Of a stretch of 6,364 nt of DNA, positions 1 through 6,017 are shown piece after piece. Source of the DNA: an uncultured Eubacteriales bacterium (GTDB lineage: Bacteria; Bacillota; Clostridia; Lachnospirales; Bianqueaceae); the NCBI GenBank assembly GCA_902782895.1, contig CACZPA010000272.1, forward strand, positions 1-6,364, given 5' to 3'. The position numbers and the translations under genes were made by a program. Within the stretch, counting starts at the first letter, position 1, and the number at the start of each line of letters is the position of its first letter. The notes beneath the pieces were generated by a model that saw nothing but the letters and a program-made list of their open reading frames with translations, did not search any database and was not told the origin of the DNA.

Positions 1-411
1 CAGATCTGCCAGGAAGCCGCCAAAAGCCTCTCCGCACTTCTCAAATACGGCCGGATCGTCGAAGCTTTGATAGGTGACCGTATGATCGACATAGGTATAC
101 AGCCGCCAGCAGCTGCCGTCTTCCCTCCTGTAATAGAGCCGGCCGTCCCTTGCAGGGATCAGCGTCATCGTATTGCGGCCGGGATCTCCGCCCCTCTTTG
201 CGATGATGCCGCGCAGATAGCTCGTCACCTGCTGGATATTGCCCATCAGTCCGTCCACATTGGGAAAGACCGAGGTATTGATCTCCTGCAGAACATAAGC
301 TCCGCCCTGAGCGGTTTCCAGCAGATAGGTCCGGTTGATGTGCCCCTCTCCGAATTCCCGCAGGGTCTCTTCCCCTTCCTCGATCTGAAAAATCCTTGAA
401 AAATCCGTCAT
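1..411 (-). CDS. APH-fold sugar kinase, N-acetylhexosamine 1-kinase-like (N-terminal part)
   Basis: Seen: an open frame of 137 codons from ATG at 409-411 to the window edge, so the C-terminal part with the catalytic loop is missing. Residues 19-32 carry a glycine-rich nucleotide-binding loop (FGEGHINRTYLLE), followed by VLQEIN (40-45), PNVDGLMGNI (50-59), GGDP (74-77), TLIPARDGRLYY (83-94) and a YVDHTVTY segment (107-114). This order and wording match the N-terminal lobe of N-acetylhexosamine 1-kinase (NahK) and relatives in the aminoglycoside phosphotransferase superfamily, which phosphorylate GlcNAc/GalNAc at the anomeric carbon in the cytoplasm. The start is preceded by GAGG eight bases upstream and overlaps the stop of the upstream hydrolase as ATGA, so it is the third gene of the leftward operon and probably translationally coupled. 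The superfamily is confident; the sugar substrate is inferred from N-terminal resemblance only, and homoserine or choline kinase-like relatives remain possible. Confidence 0.8.
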   Translation of the reverse strand, partial: MTDFSRIFQIEEGEETLREFGEGHINRTYLLETAQGGAYVLQEINTSVFPNVDGLMGNIQQVTSYLRGIIAKRGGDPGRNTMTLIPARDGRLYYRREDGSCWRLYTYVDHTVTYQSFDDPAVFEKCGEAFGGFLADL

Positions 412-1358
412 CTTGCTGCCTCGGCGCGCTTGTTCAGCCATGTGAGGCAGTCATCCCAGACGATCGCCTTGTCGTTCTCGTTGAGGATCTCGTGACGGTC
501 GCCCTCGTACAGCTTCAGCTCAACGTCCTGGACGCCGGCCGCTTTCAGCTTGTCAGCCACGATTTTGGGGCCTTTGCCCATATCGCCGACCGGGTCTTGA
601 TCGCCGCTGATGATGAGGACCGGCATGTCCGCAGGCACCTGTTTCGGCCAGGATTCCGTCCCGATATAGCGCAGCAGGCGGATCAGGTTCTCCGTACCGG
701 ATGTCGTGAACGGGAAGCCGCAGAGCGGGTCGGCTTCGTATTTCTCGACGTTCTCCTTGTTAACGCTCAGCCAGGCAAAAGGCGACGAGTCGTCGTGAAT
801 CTTCTCGTTGTAGCCGCCGAACATTACTTTGGCAAGCATCGGGCTGATATAGTGACGTCCCTTGAAAACCTCCACCAGCTTGACCAGTCCGAGTCCGACA
901 AGCGTGTACATGCCCGCGTCGCCGGCGGCCGTACCGGAGATAATCGCACCGTCCAGCTCTTTGCCGTATTTTGTCATATAGATCCTTGCGAGGAAGGATC
1001 CCATGCTATGGCCGAGCATGAAATACGGCAGGCTGGGATGCAGCTGTTTCATGCGAACCGTCAGGGTGTGCATGTCCTTCACGATATTGATCCAGCCGTC
1101 CTTGCCGGGGATGTAGCCGAGATCATCCTCGCTCTTGACGGATTTGCCGTGGCCGAGATGATCCTCTCCGCAGACGATATATCTCGCGTCCAGCAGATAC
1201 TCGATAAAAGGTTCATAGCGCTCCACGTATTCGCTCATGCCGTGGACGATCTGCACGATTCCGCGTACACTCTCCGTCTCCGGAACGTACATGTAATACG
1301 TGACGATCTCCCCGGACGCGCTGCTCGGGTAGCGGCCGGTCTTCTTCTGACACTTCAT
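408..1358 (-). CDS. alpha/beta hydrolase, S33 / monoglyceride lipase-lysophospholipase type
   Basis: A 316-residue serine hydrolase. Numbered from the ATG at 1358: an oxyanion-hole segment HGMSEY at 39-44, EDHLGHGKS at 65-73 (compare DHxGHGxS in monoglyceride lipases), the nucleophile elbow GHSMGS at 116-121 with Ser118, GDQDPVG with probable acid Asp255, and RHE with His289 near the C terminus. This is the full catalytic triad of the Hydrolase_4 / S33 family, which splits monoacylglycerols, lysophospholipids or related esters. No signal peptide or membrane segment is visible, so it should be cytoplasmic. A GTG nine bases upstream keeps the frame open but lies inside the ribosome binding site, so the ATG is preferred. 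The gene follows the M3 peptidase by 32 bases and overlaps the kinase start by four bases, consistent with one transcript. The exact substrate cannot be read from the sequence; some members are annotated as peptidases or generic esterases. Confidence 0.93.
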   Translation of the reverse strand: MKCQKKTGRYPSSASGEIVTYYMYVPETESVRGIVQIVHGMSEYVERYEPFIEYLLDARYIVCGEDHLGHGKSVKSEDDLGYIPGKDGWINIVKDMHTLTVRMKQLHPSLPYFMLGHSMGSFLARIYMTKYGKELDGAIISGTAAGDAGMYTLVGLGLVKLVEVFKGRHYISPMLAKVMFGGYNEKIHDDSSPFAWLSVNKENVEKYEADPLCGFPFTTSGTENLIRLLRYIGTESWPKQVPADMPVLIISGDQDPVGDMGKGPKIVADKLKAAGVQDVELKLYEGDRHEILNENDKAIVWDDCLTWLNKRAEAAR

Positions 1359-1364
1359 TCTAAG

Positions 1365-1371
1365 CACCTCC
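1365..1371 (-). promoter_or_regulatory. Ribosome binding site GGAGGTG for the alpha/beta hydrolase
   Basis: On the minus strand GGAGGTG lies six bases before the ATG at 1358. It is a near-perfect anti-16S match and contains the GTG that would otherwise extend the protein by three residues, so it decides the start in favour of the ATG. Confidence 0.85.
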
Positions 1372-1390
1372 GTTTTTCACAGAAAAGCTG

Positions 1391-3052
1391 TTATAGTCCT
1401 AATCCTTCGACGATTTTCTCCAATGTGCCGTCCGCGAAAGGACTCGGCAGATGGGCCGCTTCGAGCGACTCGATGAAATCCTTGCCCTGCACGGTCACGA
1501 GTGTGAGGTAATCTTTCCACGCGGCGTCAAAATCGCGGTCCTTGCGGACTTTGAAGGCCAGCGCGCAGGTCTGCGCCAGGCAGTAATCGATATAATAGAA
1601 CGGGGAGCTGAAGATATGTCCCTGTCTCTGCCAGTATCCGCCGCTCTCGAAGAACGGGTCGCCTTCATAATCCAGATGCGGCTTGTATTCGTGCTCCAGC
1701 ATCGTCCAGGCCGCGCGGCGCTCTGCCGGCGTCATATCCGGGTTGGAATAGACGATGTGCTGGAATTCGTCGACCATGCAGCCGTACGGGATGAAATAGA
1801 TCGCTTCGTCGAGGTGGATCCTGCGGTATTCGTCTGCTCTGTCCCCGTAGAAAAGCTCCATCCACTTCTCGGTGAAGAATTCCATCGACATGGAGTGGAT
1901 CTCGGCTGTCTCCATGGACAGGCCGCGCAGATCGCCGACCTCGGCATTGCGAACGCGGAAGCCCTGGAAGGCGTGTCCGCACTCATGTGTGAGGACATCG
2001 GTATCACCGCTCGTTCCATTGAAATTCGCGAAGATGAAAGGTGATTTGTACTCCGGCAGGAATGTCATGTATCCGCCGGCTTTTTTATTCTTGCGGCCGA
2101 GCACGTCAAAGAGCTCGTTCTCGCTCATGTAATCGAAGAATTCGCGGGTCTCGGGTGAAAGCTCGCTGTACATGCGGCGTCCTCCCGCCATGATCTCTTC
2201 GGGCGTGCCGATCGGAGCTGGATCGCCCTGCGGCAGGTGCACCAGCTCATCGCAGAAATACAGATGGTCGTAGCCGAGGGCCTTGCGGCGCTCGTCGTGC
2301 ATGCGCTCCGCGAGCGGCACCCAGAACTGCTTGACCTGTCTGCGGTAGGCCTCGACCTCTTTCTGCCCATAGCAGGAGCGGCCCATGCGCAGATAGCCGA
2401 GCGGTACATAGTTGGCATAGCCCAGACGGTGCGCCTGCTCGGTGCGGTTCTTGACCATTTTGTCGTAGATCTCGTCGACCTGCGGCTGGATCGAGCCGAG
2501 GAACTCACCGACCTTGCGGCAGGCTTCGCGGCGGACTTCACGGTCCGCGTCCATCATGTGCTTGCGCATCAGCGAGAGGTTGAGCGTCTCGCCGTGCCAG
2601 TCGATCTTGGCGCCTGCGATCAGCTTGTCGTACTGGGAGATCAGGACGTTCTCCTCCTGCATCAGCCCGATAATGCTCTCGTTGAAGGACTTGAGCGACA
2701 TTTCCATGTTGGCTATGGCCATGCGGCCGAGCTTCCCGCGGAACTGCTCGAGATACGGGGACGCGACGACGAGCTTGACGAATTCCTGGTGGTAAGCCTC
2801 GAGCTGCGGCCAGATTTCGTCGTAATAATCGTGCTCCGCTTCGTAGAACGGATCGTCCATCGCGATGTCGTGGCGGATATTCGCAAGCGTGGCCTGCGTC
2901 TCCAGATCCTCCATCGCTTTGTCCATCTCTTTATACAGAGCAAACTGCTCCTCCCAGGTCTCGGCCTGGCGGAACTTCTCTGTGATGTCCGTCACGATCT
3001 GACGGATTTCTTCAAATTGCACCCGATGATAGGGCATTTCACTGAATTTCAA
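1391..3052 (-). CDS. M3-family zinc oligoendopeptidase
   Basis: A cytoplasmic metallopeptidase of the M3B (oligoendopeptidase F-like) family that cleaves short peptides. Numbered from the TTG at 3052 (553 residues), the zinc motif HECGH is at 356-360 with Glu357 as catalytic base, and the third ligand is probably Glu384 in TAEIHSMSMEFF, 24 residues after the second His, the spacing seen in PepF-type enzymes. His479 and the tyrosines at 486, 487 and 490 in the QGHIFSSPFYYIDY segment correspond to the substrate-stabilising His/Tyr cluster of the family. The long helical N-terminal region and overall length of about 550-565 residues fit clostridial M3 oligoendopeptidases, shorter than PepF at about 600. 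There is no signal peptide. An ATG at 3076 gives eight extra residues (MARREEYY), but the strong ribosome binding site sits after that ATG and points to the TTG, giving the family-typical start MKFSEMPY. It is the first gene of the leftward operon. Confidence 0.95.
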   Translation of the reverse strand: MKFSEMPYHRVQFEEIRQIVTDITEKFRQAETWEEQFALYKEMDKAMEDLETQATLANIRHDIAMDDPFYEAEHDYYDEIWPQLEAYHQEFVKLVVASPYLEQFRGKLGRMAIANMEMSLKSFNESIIGLMQEENVLISQYDKLIAGAKIDWHGETLNLSLMRKHMMDADREVRREACRKVGEFLGSIQPQVDEIYDKMVKNRTEQAHRLGYANYVPLGYLRMGRSCYGQKEVEAYRRQVKQFWVPLAERMHDERRKALGYDHLYFCDELVHLPQGDPAPIGTPEEIMAGGRRMYSELSPETREFFDYMSENELFDVLGRKNKKAGGYMTFLPEYKSPFIFANFNGTSGDTDVLTHECGHAFQGFRVRNAEVGDLRGLSMETAEIHSMSMEFFTEKWMELFYGDRADEYRRIHLDEAIYFIPYGCMVDEFQHIVYSNPDMTPAERRAAWTMLEHEYKPHLDYEGDPFFESGGYWQRQGHIFSSPFYYIDYCLAQTCALAFKVRKDRDFDAAWKDYLTLVTVQGKDFIESLEAAHLPSPFADGTLEKIVEGLGL

Positions 3053-3060
3053 GTAGTATT

Positions 3061-3068
3061 CCTCCCTG
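3061..3068 (-). promoter_or_regulatory. Ribosome binding site pointing to a TTG start of the M3 peptidase
   Basis: CAGGGAGG on the minus strand lies eight bases before TTG (3050-3052). The upstream ATG at 3074-3076 has only a weak AAAAGAG-like sequence before it. The site therefore favours the TTG and an N terminus reading MKFSEMPY. Confidence 0.7.
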
Positions 3069-3104
3069 CGCGCCATGCGCGCTCTTTTATAGACATTCTG
3101 ATTT

Positions 3105-3134
3105 ATTATAGCATAGATCGCGCTGCAAGTTCAA
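3105..3134 (-). promoter_or_regulatory. Sigma-A promoter of the leftward peptidase-hydrolase-kinase operon
   Basis: On the minus strand there is a perfect TATAAT (-10) at 3105-3110, preceded by TGC to form an extended -10 (TGCTATAAT), with TTGAAC at 3129-3134 as a partial -35 eighteen bases upstream. Transcription would start near 3098, leaving a leader of about 45 bases before the TTG start. The -35 elements of this and the proS promoter are only six bases apart, back to back. Confidence 0.7.
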
Positions 3135-3140
3135 TAAGCC

Positions 3141-3169
3141 TTGACAAAAAACGCTCTTTCTCTTACAAT
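3141..3169 (+). promoter_or_regulatory. Sigma-A promoter of proS
   Basis: A perfect TTGACA (-35) at 3141-3146, a 17-base spacer, and TACAAT (-10) at 3164-3169. Transcription would begin near 3176, giving a leader of about 54 bases. This is close to consensus, as expected for a constitutive aminoacyl-tRNA synthetase gene, and leaves no room for a T-box riboswitch. Confidence 0.85.
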
Positions 3170-3215
3170 GAAAGACGTTCTATTATTCTGTACCGGTCAT
3201 ATGCCGGCACTTCAA

Positions 3216-3223
3216 AAGGAAGG
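3216..3223 (+). promoter_or_regulatory. Ribosome binding site of proS
   Basis: AAGGAAGG lies six bases before the ATG at 3230. The reading frame stays open far upstream, through DNA antisense to the peptidase gene, so this site together with the promoter fixes the true start. Confidence 0.8.
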
Positions 3224-3229
3224 TTCAAA

Positions 3230-4672
3230 ATGCCCAAAGCAAATGATAAGAAGCTGGTCGAAGCCATCACCCCGATGGACAAGGATTTTGCCCAGTGGTA
3301 TACCGATGTCGTCAAGCAGGCCCGTCTGATCGATTACTCTCCCGTCCGCGGCTGCATGTCGCTGCTGCCTAACGGCTACGCGATCTGGGAGCAGATTCAG
3401 CAAACGCTGGACAAGCTGTTCAAACAGACCGGCGTGCAGAATGTTTCCATGCCTCTGATGATCCCGGAGAGCCTTCTGCAGAAGGAAAAGGATCTGGTCG
3501 AGGGATTCGCGCCCGAGGTCGCATGGGTCACGATCGGCGGCCAGGAAGAGCTGACGGAGCGTCTGTGCGTACGTCCTACGTCCGAGACGCTTTTCAGCGA
3601 TCTGTTCTCCAAGATTGTGCAGTCCTACCGCGATCTGCCGAAGCTGTATAACCAGTGGTGCAGCGTCGTCCGCTGGGAGAAGACGACCCGTCCCTTCCTG
3701 CGTACGGCTGAATTCCTGTGGCAGGAGGGTCACACCGTGCACGCGACGGCCGAGGAGTCCGAGGCGCGCACGATCCAGATGCTCAATGTCTACGCGGATT
3801 TCTGCGAGAAGTATCTGGCGATCCCGCTGATCAAGGGCCGCAAGACCGACAAGGAAAAATTCGCCGGCGCCGAGGCAACCTACACCATCGAAGCCATGAT
3901 GCACGACGGCAAAGCGCTGCAGTCCGGTACGAGCCATAATTTCGGCGACAAATTCGCCCGTGCTTACAATATCCAGTTCACGGATTCGAATAATCAGCTT
4001 ACTTACGCGTTCCAGACGTCCTGGGGTATGTCCACGCGCATCATCGGCGCCATTATCATGGTACACGGCGATGACGACGGACTTGTCCTGCCGCCGCGGA
4101 TCGCGCCGATTCAGGTCATGATCGTGCCGGTCGCGCAGCATAAGCCCGGCGTGCTGGAAAAAGCCGCTGAGATTGAGGCTTGTCTGGCCGGCCGTTACCG
4201 CGTCCAGACCGACGCGTCCGACAAGAGCCCCGGCTGGAAGTTCAGCGAGCAGGAGATCCAGGGCATCCCGCTGCGCGTCGAGATCGGCCCGAAGGATATC
4301 GAAAAAGGCCAGGCCGTTGTGGTCCGCCGTGATACGCGCGAGAAGTATTTCGTGCCGTTTGAGGAGCTTGAGGCGAAGATCGGCGAGATCATCGATACGA
4401 TGCATCAGGATATGTACAACCGCGCGAAGGCGCATCTCGACAGCCATATCTATGAGGCGGCTGATTATGAGACCTTCAAGGACACGGTGCAGAACAAGCC
4501 CGGATTCGTAAAGGCCATGTGGTGCGGCGACGTCGCCTGCGAGCAGAAGATCAAAGAAGACACCACCGCCACCTCGCGCTGCATGCCGTTTGACGCGGCG
4601 CCGATCGGCAACAAATGCGTCTGCTGCGGCCGTCCCGCGACCAAGCTCGTCGTCTGGGGCAAGGCGTACTAA
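3230..4672 (+). CDS. proS: Proline-tRNA ligase, archaeal/eukaryote-like (ProS type 3)
   Basis: A 480-residue class II synthetase that charges tRNA-Pro with proline using ATP in the cytoplasm. The catalytic core covers about residues 1-285: motif 1 around 50-80, a PTSET loop at 116-120, motif 2 at about 143-169 with Arg148 and RTAEFLWQEGHT (158-169), and motif 3 with WGMSTR (Arg270). An HGTP anticodon-binding domain follows at about 295-385. The C-terminal zinc domain has Cys432, Cys437, Cys463 and Cys466, with spacing as in the Thermus thermophilus enzyme, and the chain ends in the conserved tyrosine (KAY). There is no inserted editing (YbaK-like) domain between motifs 2 and 3, which separates it from the roughly 570-residue bacterial type. 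The length is full and all motifs are intact. It is transcribed alone from its own promoter and ends at an intrinsic terminator. Confidence 0.98.
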   Translation: MPKANDKKLVEAITPMDKDFAQWYTDVVKQARLIDYSPVRGCMSLLPNGYAIWEQIQQTLDKLFKQTGVQNVSMPLMIPESLLQKEKDLVEGFAPEVAWVTIGGQEELTERLCVRPTSETLFSDLFSKIVQSYRDLPKLYNQWCSVVRWEKTTRPFLRTAEFLWQEGHTVHATAEESEARTIQMLNVYADFCEKYLAIPLIKGRKTDKEKFAGAEATYTIEAMMHDGKALQSGTSHNFGDKFARAYNIQFTDSNNQLTYAFQTSWGMSTRIIGAIIMVHGDDDGLVLPPRIAPIQVMIVPVAQHKPGVLEKAAEIEACLAGRYRVQTDASDKSPGWKFSEQEIQGIPLRVEIGPKDIEKGQAVVVRRDTREKYFVPFEELEAKIGEIIDTMHQDMYNRAKAHLDSHIYEAADYETFKDTVQNKPGFVKAMWCGDVACEQKIKEDTTATSRCMPFDAAPIGNKCVCCGRPATKLVVWGKAY

Positions 4673-4685
4673 GGGTGGTTGTCCA

Positions 4686-4737
4686 TTCCGTCGGACAGTT
4701 GATGTTTCGTTAGTTGGCTGGCGCTTCCGTTAGACAG
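4686..4737. repeat. Imperfect 13-bp direct repeat after proS
   Basis: TTCCGTCGGACAG (4686-4698) recurs as TTCCGTTAGACAG (4725-4737), 11 of 13 bases identical, offset 39 bases. The first copy can also form a small hairpin, TGTCC (4680-4684) with GGACA (4693-4697). It lies in the 3' untranslated region of proS, upstream of the terminator. The function is unknown and the repeat may be chance. Confidence 0.4.
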
Positions 4738-4738
4738 C

Positions 4739-4768
4739 AAAGCCGCTCCGAGTTTGGAGCGGCTTTTT
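4739..4768 (+). terminator. Intrinsic terminator of proS
   Basis: A GC-rich perfect stem, AGCCGCTCC (4741-4749) with GGAGCGGCT (4756-4764), can be extended by flanking A-T pairs. It has a six-base loop and is followed by a run of five T. It sits between convergent genes. On the minus strand the T-run is only TTT, so it could serve the nuclease-like gene weakly as well. Confidence 0.93.
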
Positions 4769-4780
4769 ATATTCGTCCGA

Positions 4781-5605
4781 TCATACGCAATAAGCTTCGA
4801 TCATCTGTTCTATAAGTTTTATATTCAAAGGTGCGAATGACGTTTCAAAGGAGACGATCAGGCTGTATCCCGGCAGGTACCCGTTCATTTCGTAAGTCCG
4901 TATCTTACAAAGGTTCTTTCTGAGATAATCAGGCTTTTCCAGCAAACCGAGATGTTCCCAGAACAGCACCTTACGGTCCCGGACACGCAGGATCATAAAA
5001 TCCGGAAAAACGGTTTTCATTCGCTGCGTCTCAGGATCCAGCAGATTCAACGGGTATTCATGTCGATACGGAATTCCTTTTTTACGAAGCAGATCCGCGA
5101 TAATGAGCTCCGACTTAGAGCGCATCTTCACGCCCTCATCGTTGTAATAATTCGGATATTCTCCTTGAGACGCATCTGTGATCTCAAGCTTTGGAAACGG
5201 CTCGGCAAGCCACTTCCGCACATATTCATCATCCGGCTCCCGAAACGGTTTCACCCGCGAGCGCTTAGCTGCCAGCATCCGGTCGTACTGCGACTCGGGA
5301 TCGCCCTTTTTGTCATAAAATGCTGTGAGCCGTCTGATCAGCTCTACCTCCTGTTTTGCAGAATCCAGAACACTCTGATCGTATTCTTTCTGAGCAAGCT
5401 GCGAGATCAACGGATCGTCCTTCCGCAGATATTTCTTGGCTTTATTCGATACGCCCCGATAGAACTGGATCATGTTCTCGTGTTGATTCGCGTACAACGT
5501 ACCCTCAACCGCACTCTTCAATTGTTTCTGTTTCATCCGGATCAGGTTAAGAAGCTCCTTCTCCCGGACATACAGGATCTCTTTCAAATTGCGCAATACA
5601 GCCAT
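4781..5605 (-). CDS. Hypothetical protein with a PD-(D/E)XK-like nuclease domain
   Basis: A 274-residue soluble protein of unknown function. The N-terminal 100 residues are charged and probably helical or coiled-coil. The C-terminal half shows RSKSELIIADLLRKKGIPY (from 162; candidate Glu166), VFPDFMIL (Asp202) and a VLFWEHLG strand (Glu217, His218), then a helix with KIRTY. This order (helix Glu, PD, then E-x-x on a strand) is that of restriction-endonuclease-like folds; RSKSE / PDF / WEHLG proteins are common hypothetical proteins in Lachnospiraceae, and a similar domain follows some helicases. The canonical Lys of the E-x-K motif is Leu219 here, so activity needs a displaced lysine or is lost. 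The start is uncertain: AGGGAGGG directly abuts the ATG, unusually close, and a TTG at codon 4 lies about ten bases from it. The gene is A+T richer than proS and is convergent to it. A repeat array lies directly upstream. Confidence 0.85.
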   Translation of the reverse strand: MAVLRNLKEILYVREKELLNLIRMKQKQLKSAVEGTLYANQHENMIQFYRGVSNKAKKYLRKDDPLISQLAQKEYDQSVLDSAKQEVELIRRLTAFYDKKGDPESQYDRMLAAKRSRVKPFREPDDEYVRKWLAEPFPKLEITDASQGEYPNYYNDEGVKMRSKSELIIADLLRKKGIPYRHEYPLNLLDPETQRMKTVFPDFMILRVRDRKVLFWEHLGLLEKPDYLRKNLCKIRTYEMNGYLPGYSLIVSFETSFAPLNIKLIEQMIEAYCV

Positions 5606-5634
5606 CCCTCCCTGTAATCGATATGAATTCTGTC

Positions 5635-5904
5635 AAAAGCAGAAAATTCAGATGAACGGCCAGGTTTTTCTGCTTTTTTAAGGATTCGTCTGTTGCTAAA
5701 GCAGAAAAAGCCCAGCACAACCGCTGAAATTCTGCTTTTGGGGTATGGTTAGAATCTCCAAAGCAGAAAAACCGGTCCTTCTTATTGATTTTTCTGCTTA
5801 ACCTGTCCCGTAAAGCAGAAACAGCCATGATTTTCGGCTGTTTTTCTGCCTACTTAAATCAAATAAGCAGAAAAACAGGCAACTTGTCCCGGCTTTTCTG
5901 CTTT
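5635..5904. repeat. Array of ten AAAGCAGAAAAA motifs in five inverted pairs
   Basis: The core GCAGAA starts at 5639, 5701, 5763, 5815 and 5867; its reverse complement TTCTGC starts at 5668, 5730, 5792, 5844 and 5896. Orientation alternates strictly. The offset inside each pair is 29 bp in all five cases; gaps to the next pair are 33, 33, 23 and 23 bp, giving a pair period of 62, 62, 52, 52. The flanks extend the core to roughly (T)AAAGCAGAAAAA(C), while the 23-bp interiors and the 27- or 17-bp linkers share little sequence. The region lacks an open frame consistent with the repeat period, so it is noncoding. Each pair can form an 8- to 14-bp stem in DNA or RNA. It lies between a candidate promoter and the nuclease-like gene. 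An operator array, a structured leader RNA or a BIME-like mosaic repeat are the main readings; I do not recognise it as a named element. Confidence 0.9.
5815..5849. repeat. Strongest hairpin of the array (fourth pair)
   Basis: GCAGAAACAGCC (5815-5826) pairs with GGCTGTTTTTCTGC (5836-5849) around a nine-base loop, with a two-T bulge. It is the only pair whose complementarity continues well past the core. On the + strand the inner ACAGCC/GGCTGT stem followed by TTTTT resembles an intrinsic terminator, which could stop antisense transcription entering the array from the left; no + strand gene needs it. Confidence 0.6.
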
Positions 5905-5988
5905 AACGCTCGAAAACAAACCACACCATCATCTCTCGGACTTGCAACCCTCCGCATCCTTACAGGCTCGCCATTCATCCTTAATATT

Positions 5989-6014
5989 ATTATAGAGGGT
6001 TCTCATTCTATAAT
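5989..6014. repeat. 8-bp inverted repeat overlapping the leftward promoter
   Basis: ATTATAGA (5989-5996) and TCTATAAT (6007-6014) are perfect reverse complements ten bases apart. The left arm contains the -10 box and the right arm touches the -35 box, the placement expected of a dimeric repressor operator. Because TATAAT is part of the arms, half of the symmetry could be coincidental to promoter sequence. Confidence 0.5.
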
Positions 6015-6017
6015 CAA
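5989..6017 (-). promoter_or_regulatory. Sigma-A promoter reading into the repeat array and nuclease-like gene
   Basis: On the minus strand TTGATT (6012-6017), a 17-base spacer and a perfect TATAAT (5989-5994). Transcription would begin near 5982 and pass through all five inverted pairs before reaching the nuclease-like gene, giving a leader of roughly 375 bases. I found no comparable promoter between the array and that gene: the TTGACA at 5631-5636 has no -10 before the start codon. Confidence 0.65.

Noticed and set aside
396..1511. Long + strand open frame of 371 codons opposite the hydrolase
   Set aside because: It is antisense to a gene with a full catalytic triad and strong ribosome binding site, has no recognisable domain, and is typical of mirror frames in GC-biased codons.
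2237..3229. In-frame upstream extension of proS giving an 811-residue protein
   Set aside because: It runs antisense through the M3 peptidase; the proS promoter, ribosome binding site and family length all place the start at 3230.
3170..3229. T-box riboswitch upstream of proS
   Set aside because: The leader is only about 54 bases and has no T-box consensus or antiterminator.
3212..4447. 411-codon minus-strand open frame opposite proS
   Set aside because: Shadow of the proS coding frame; no motif and no independent start signal.
5606..5636. TTGACA at 5631-5636 as a promoter of the nuclease-like gene
   Set aside because: No -10 box at 16-18 bp spacing; that position is occupied by the ribosome binding site and start codon.
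5547..5828. 93-codon minus-strand open frame running through the array
   Set aside because: The repeat periods of 62 and 52 bp are not multiples of three, so the repeated motif is read in different frames, and the frame overlaps the nuclease-like gene out of phase.
5635..5904. CRISPR array
   Set aside because: The shared unit is only about 12 bp, alternates in orientation, and has no 24-40 bp identical direct repeats or uniform spacers; no cas genes are present.
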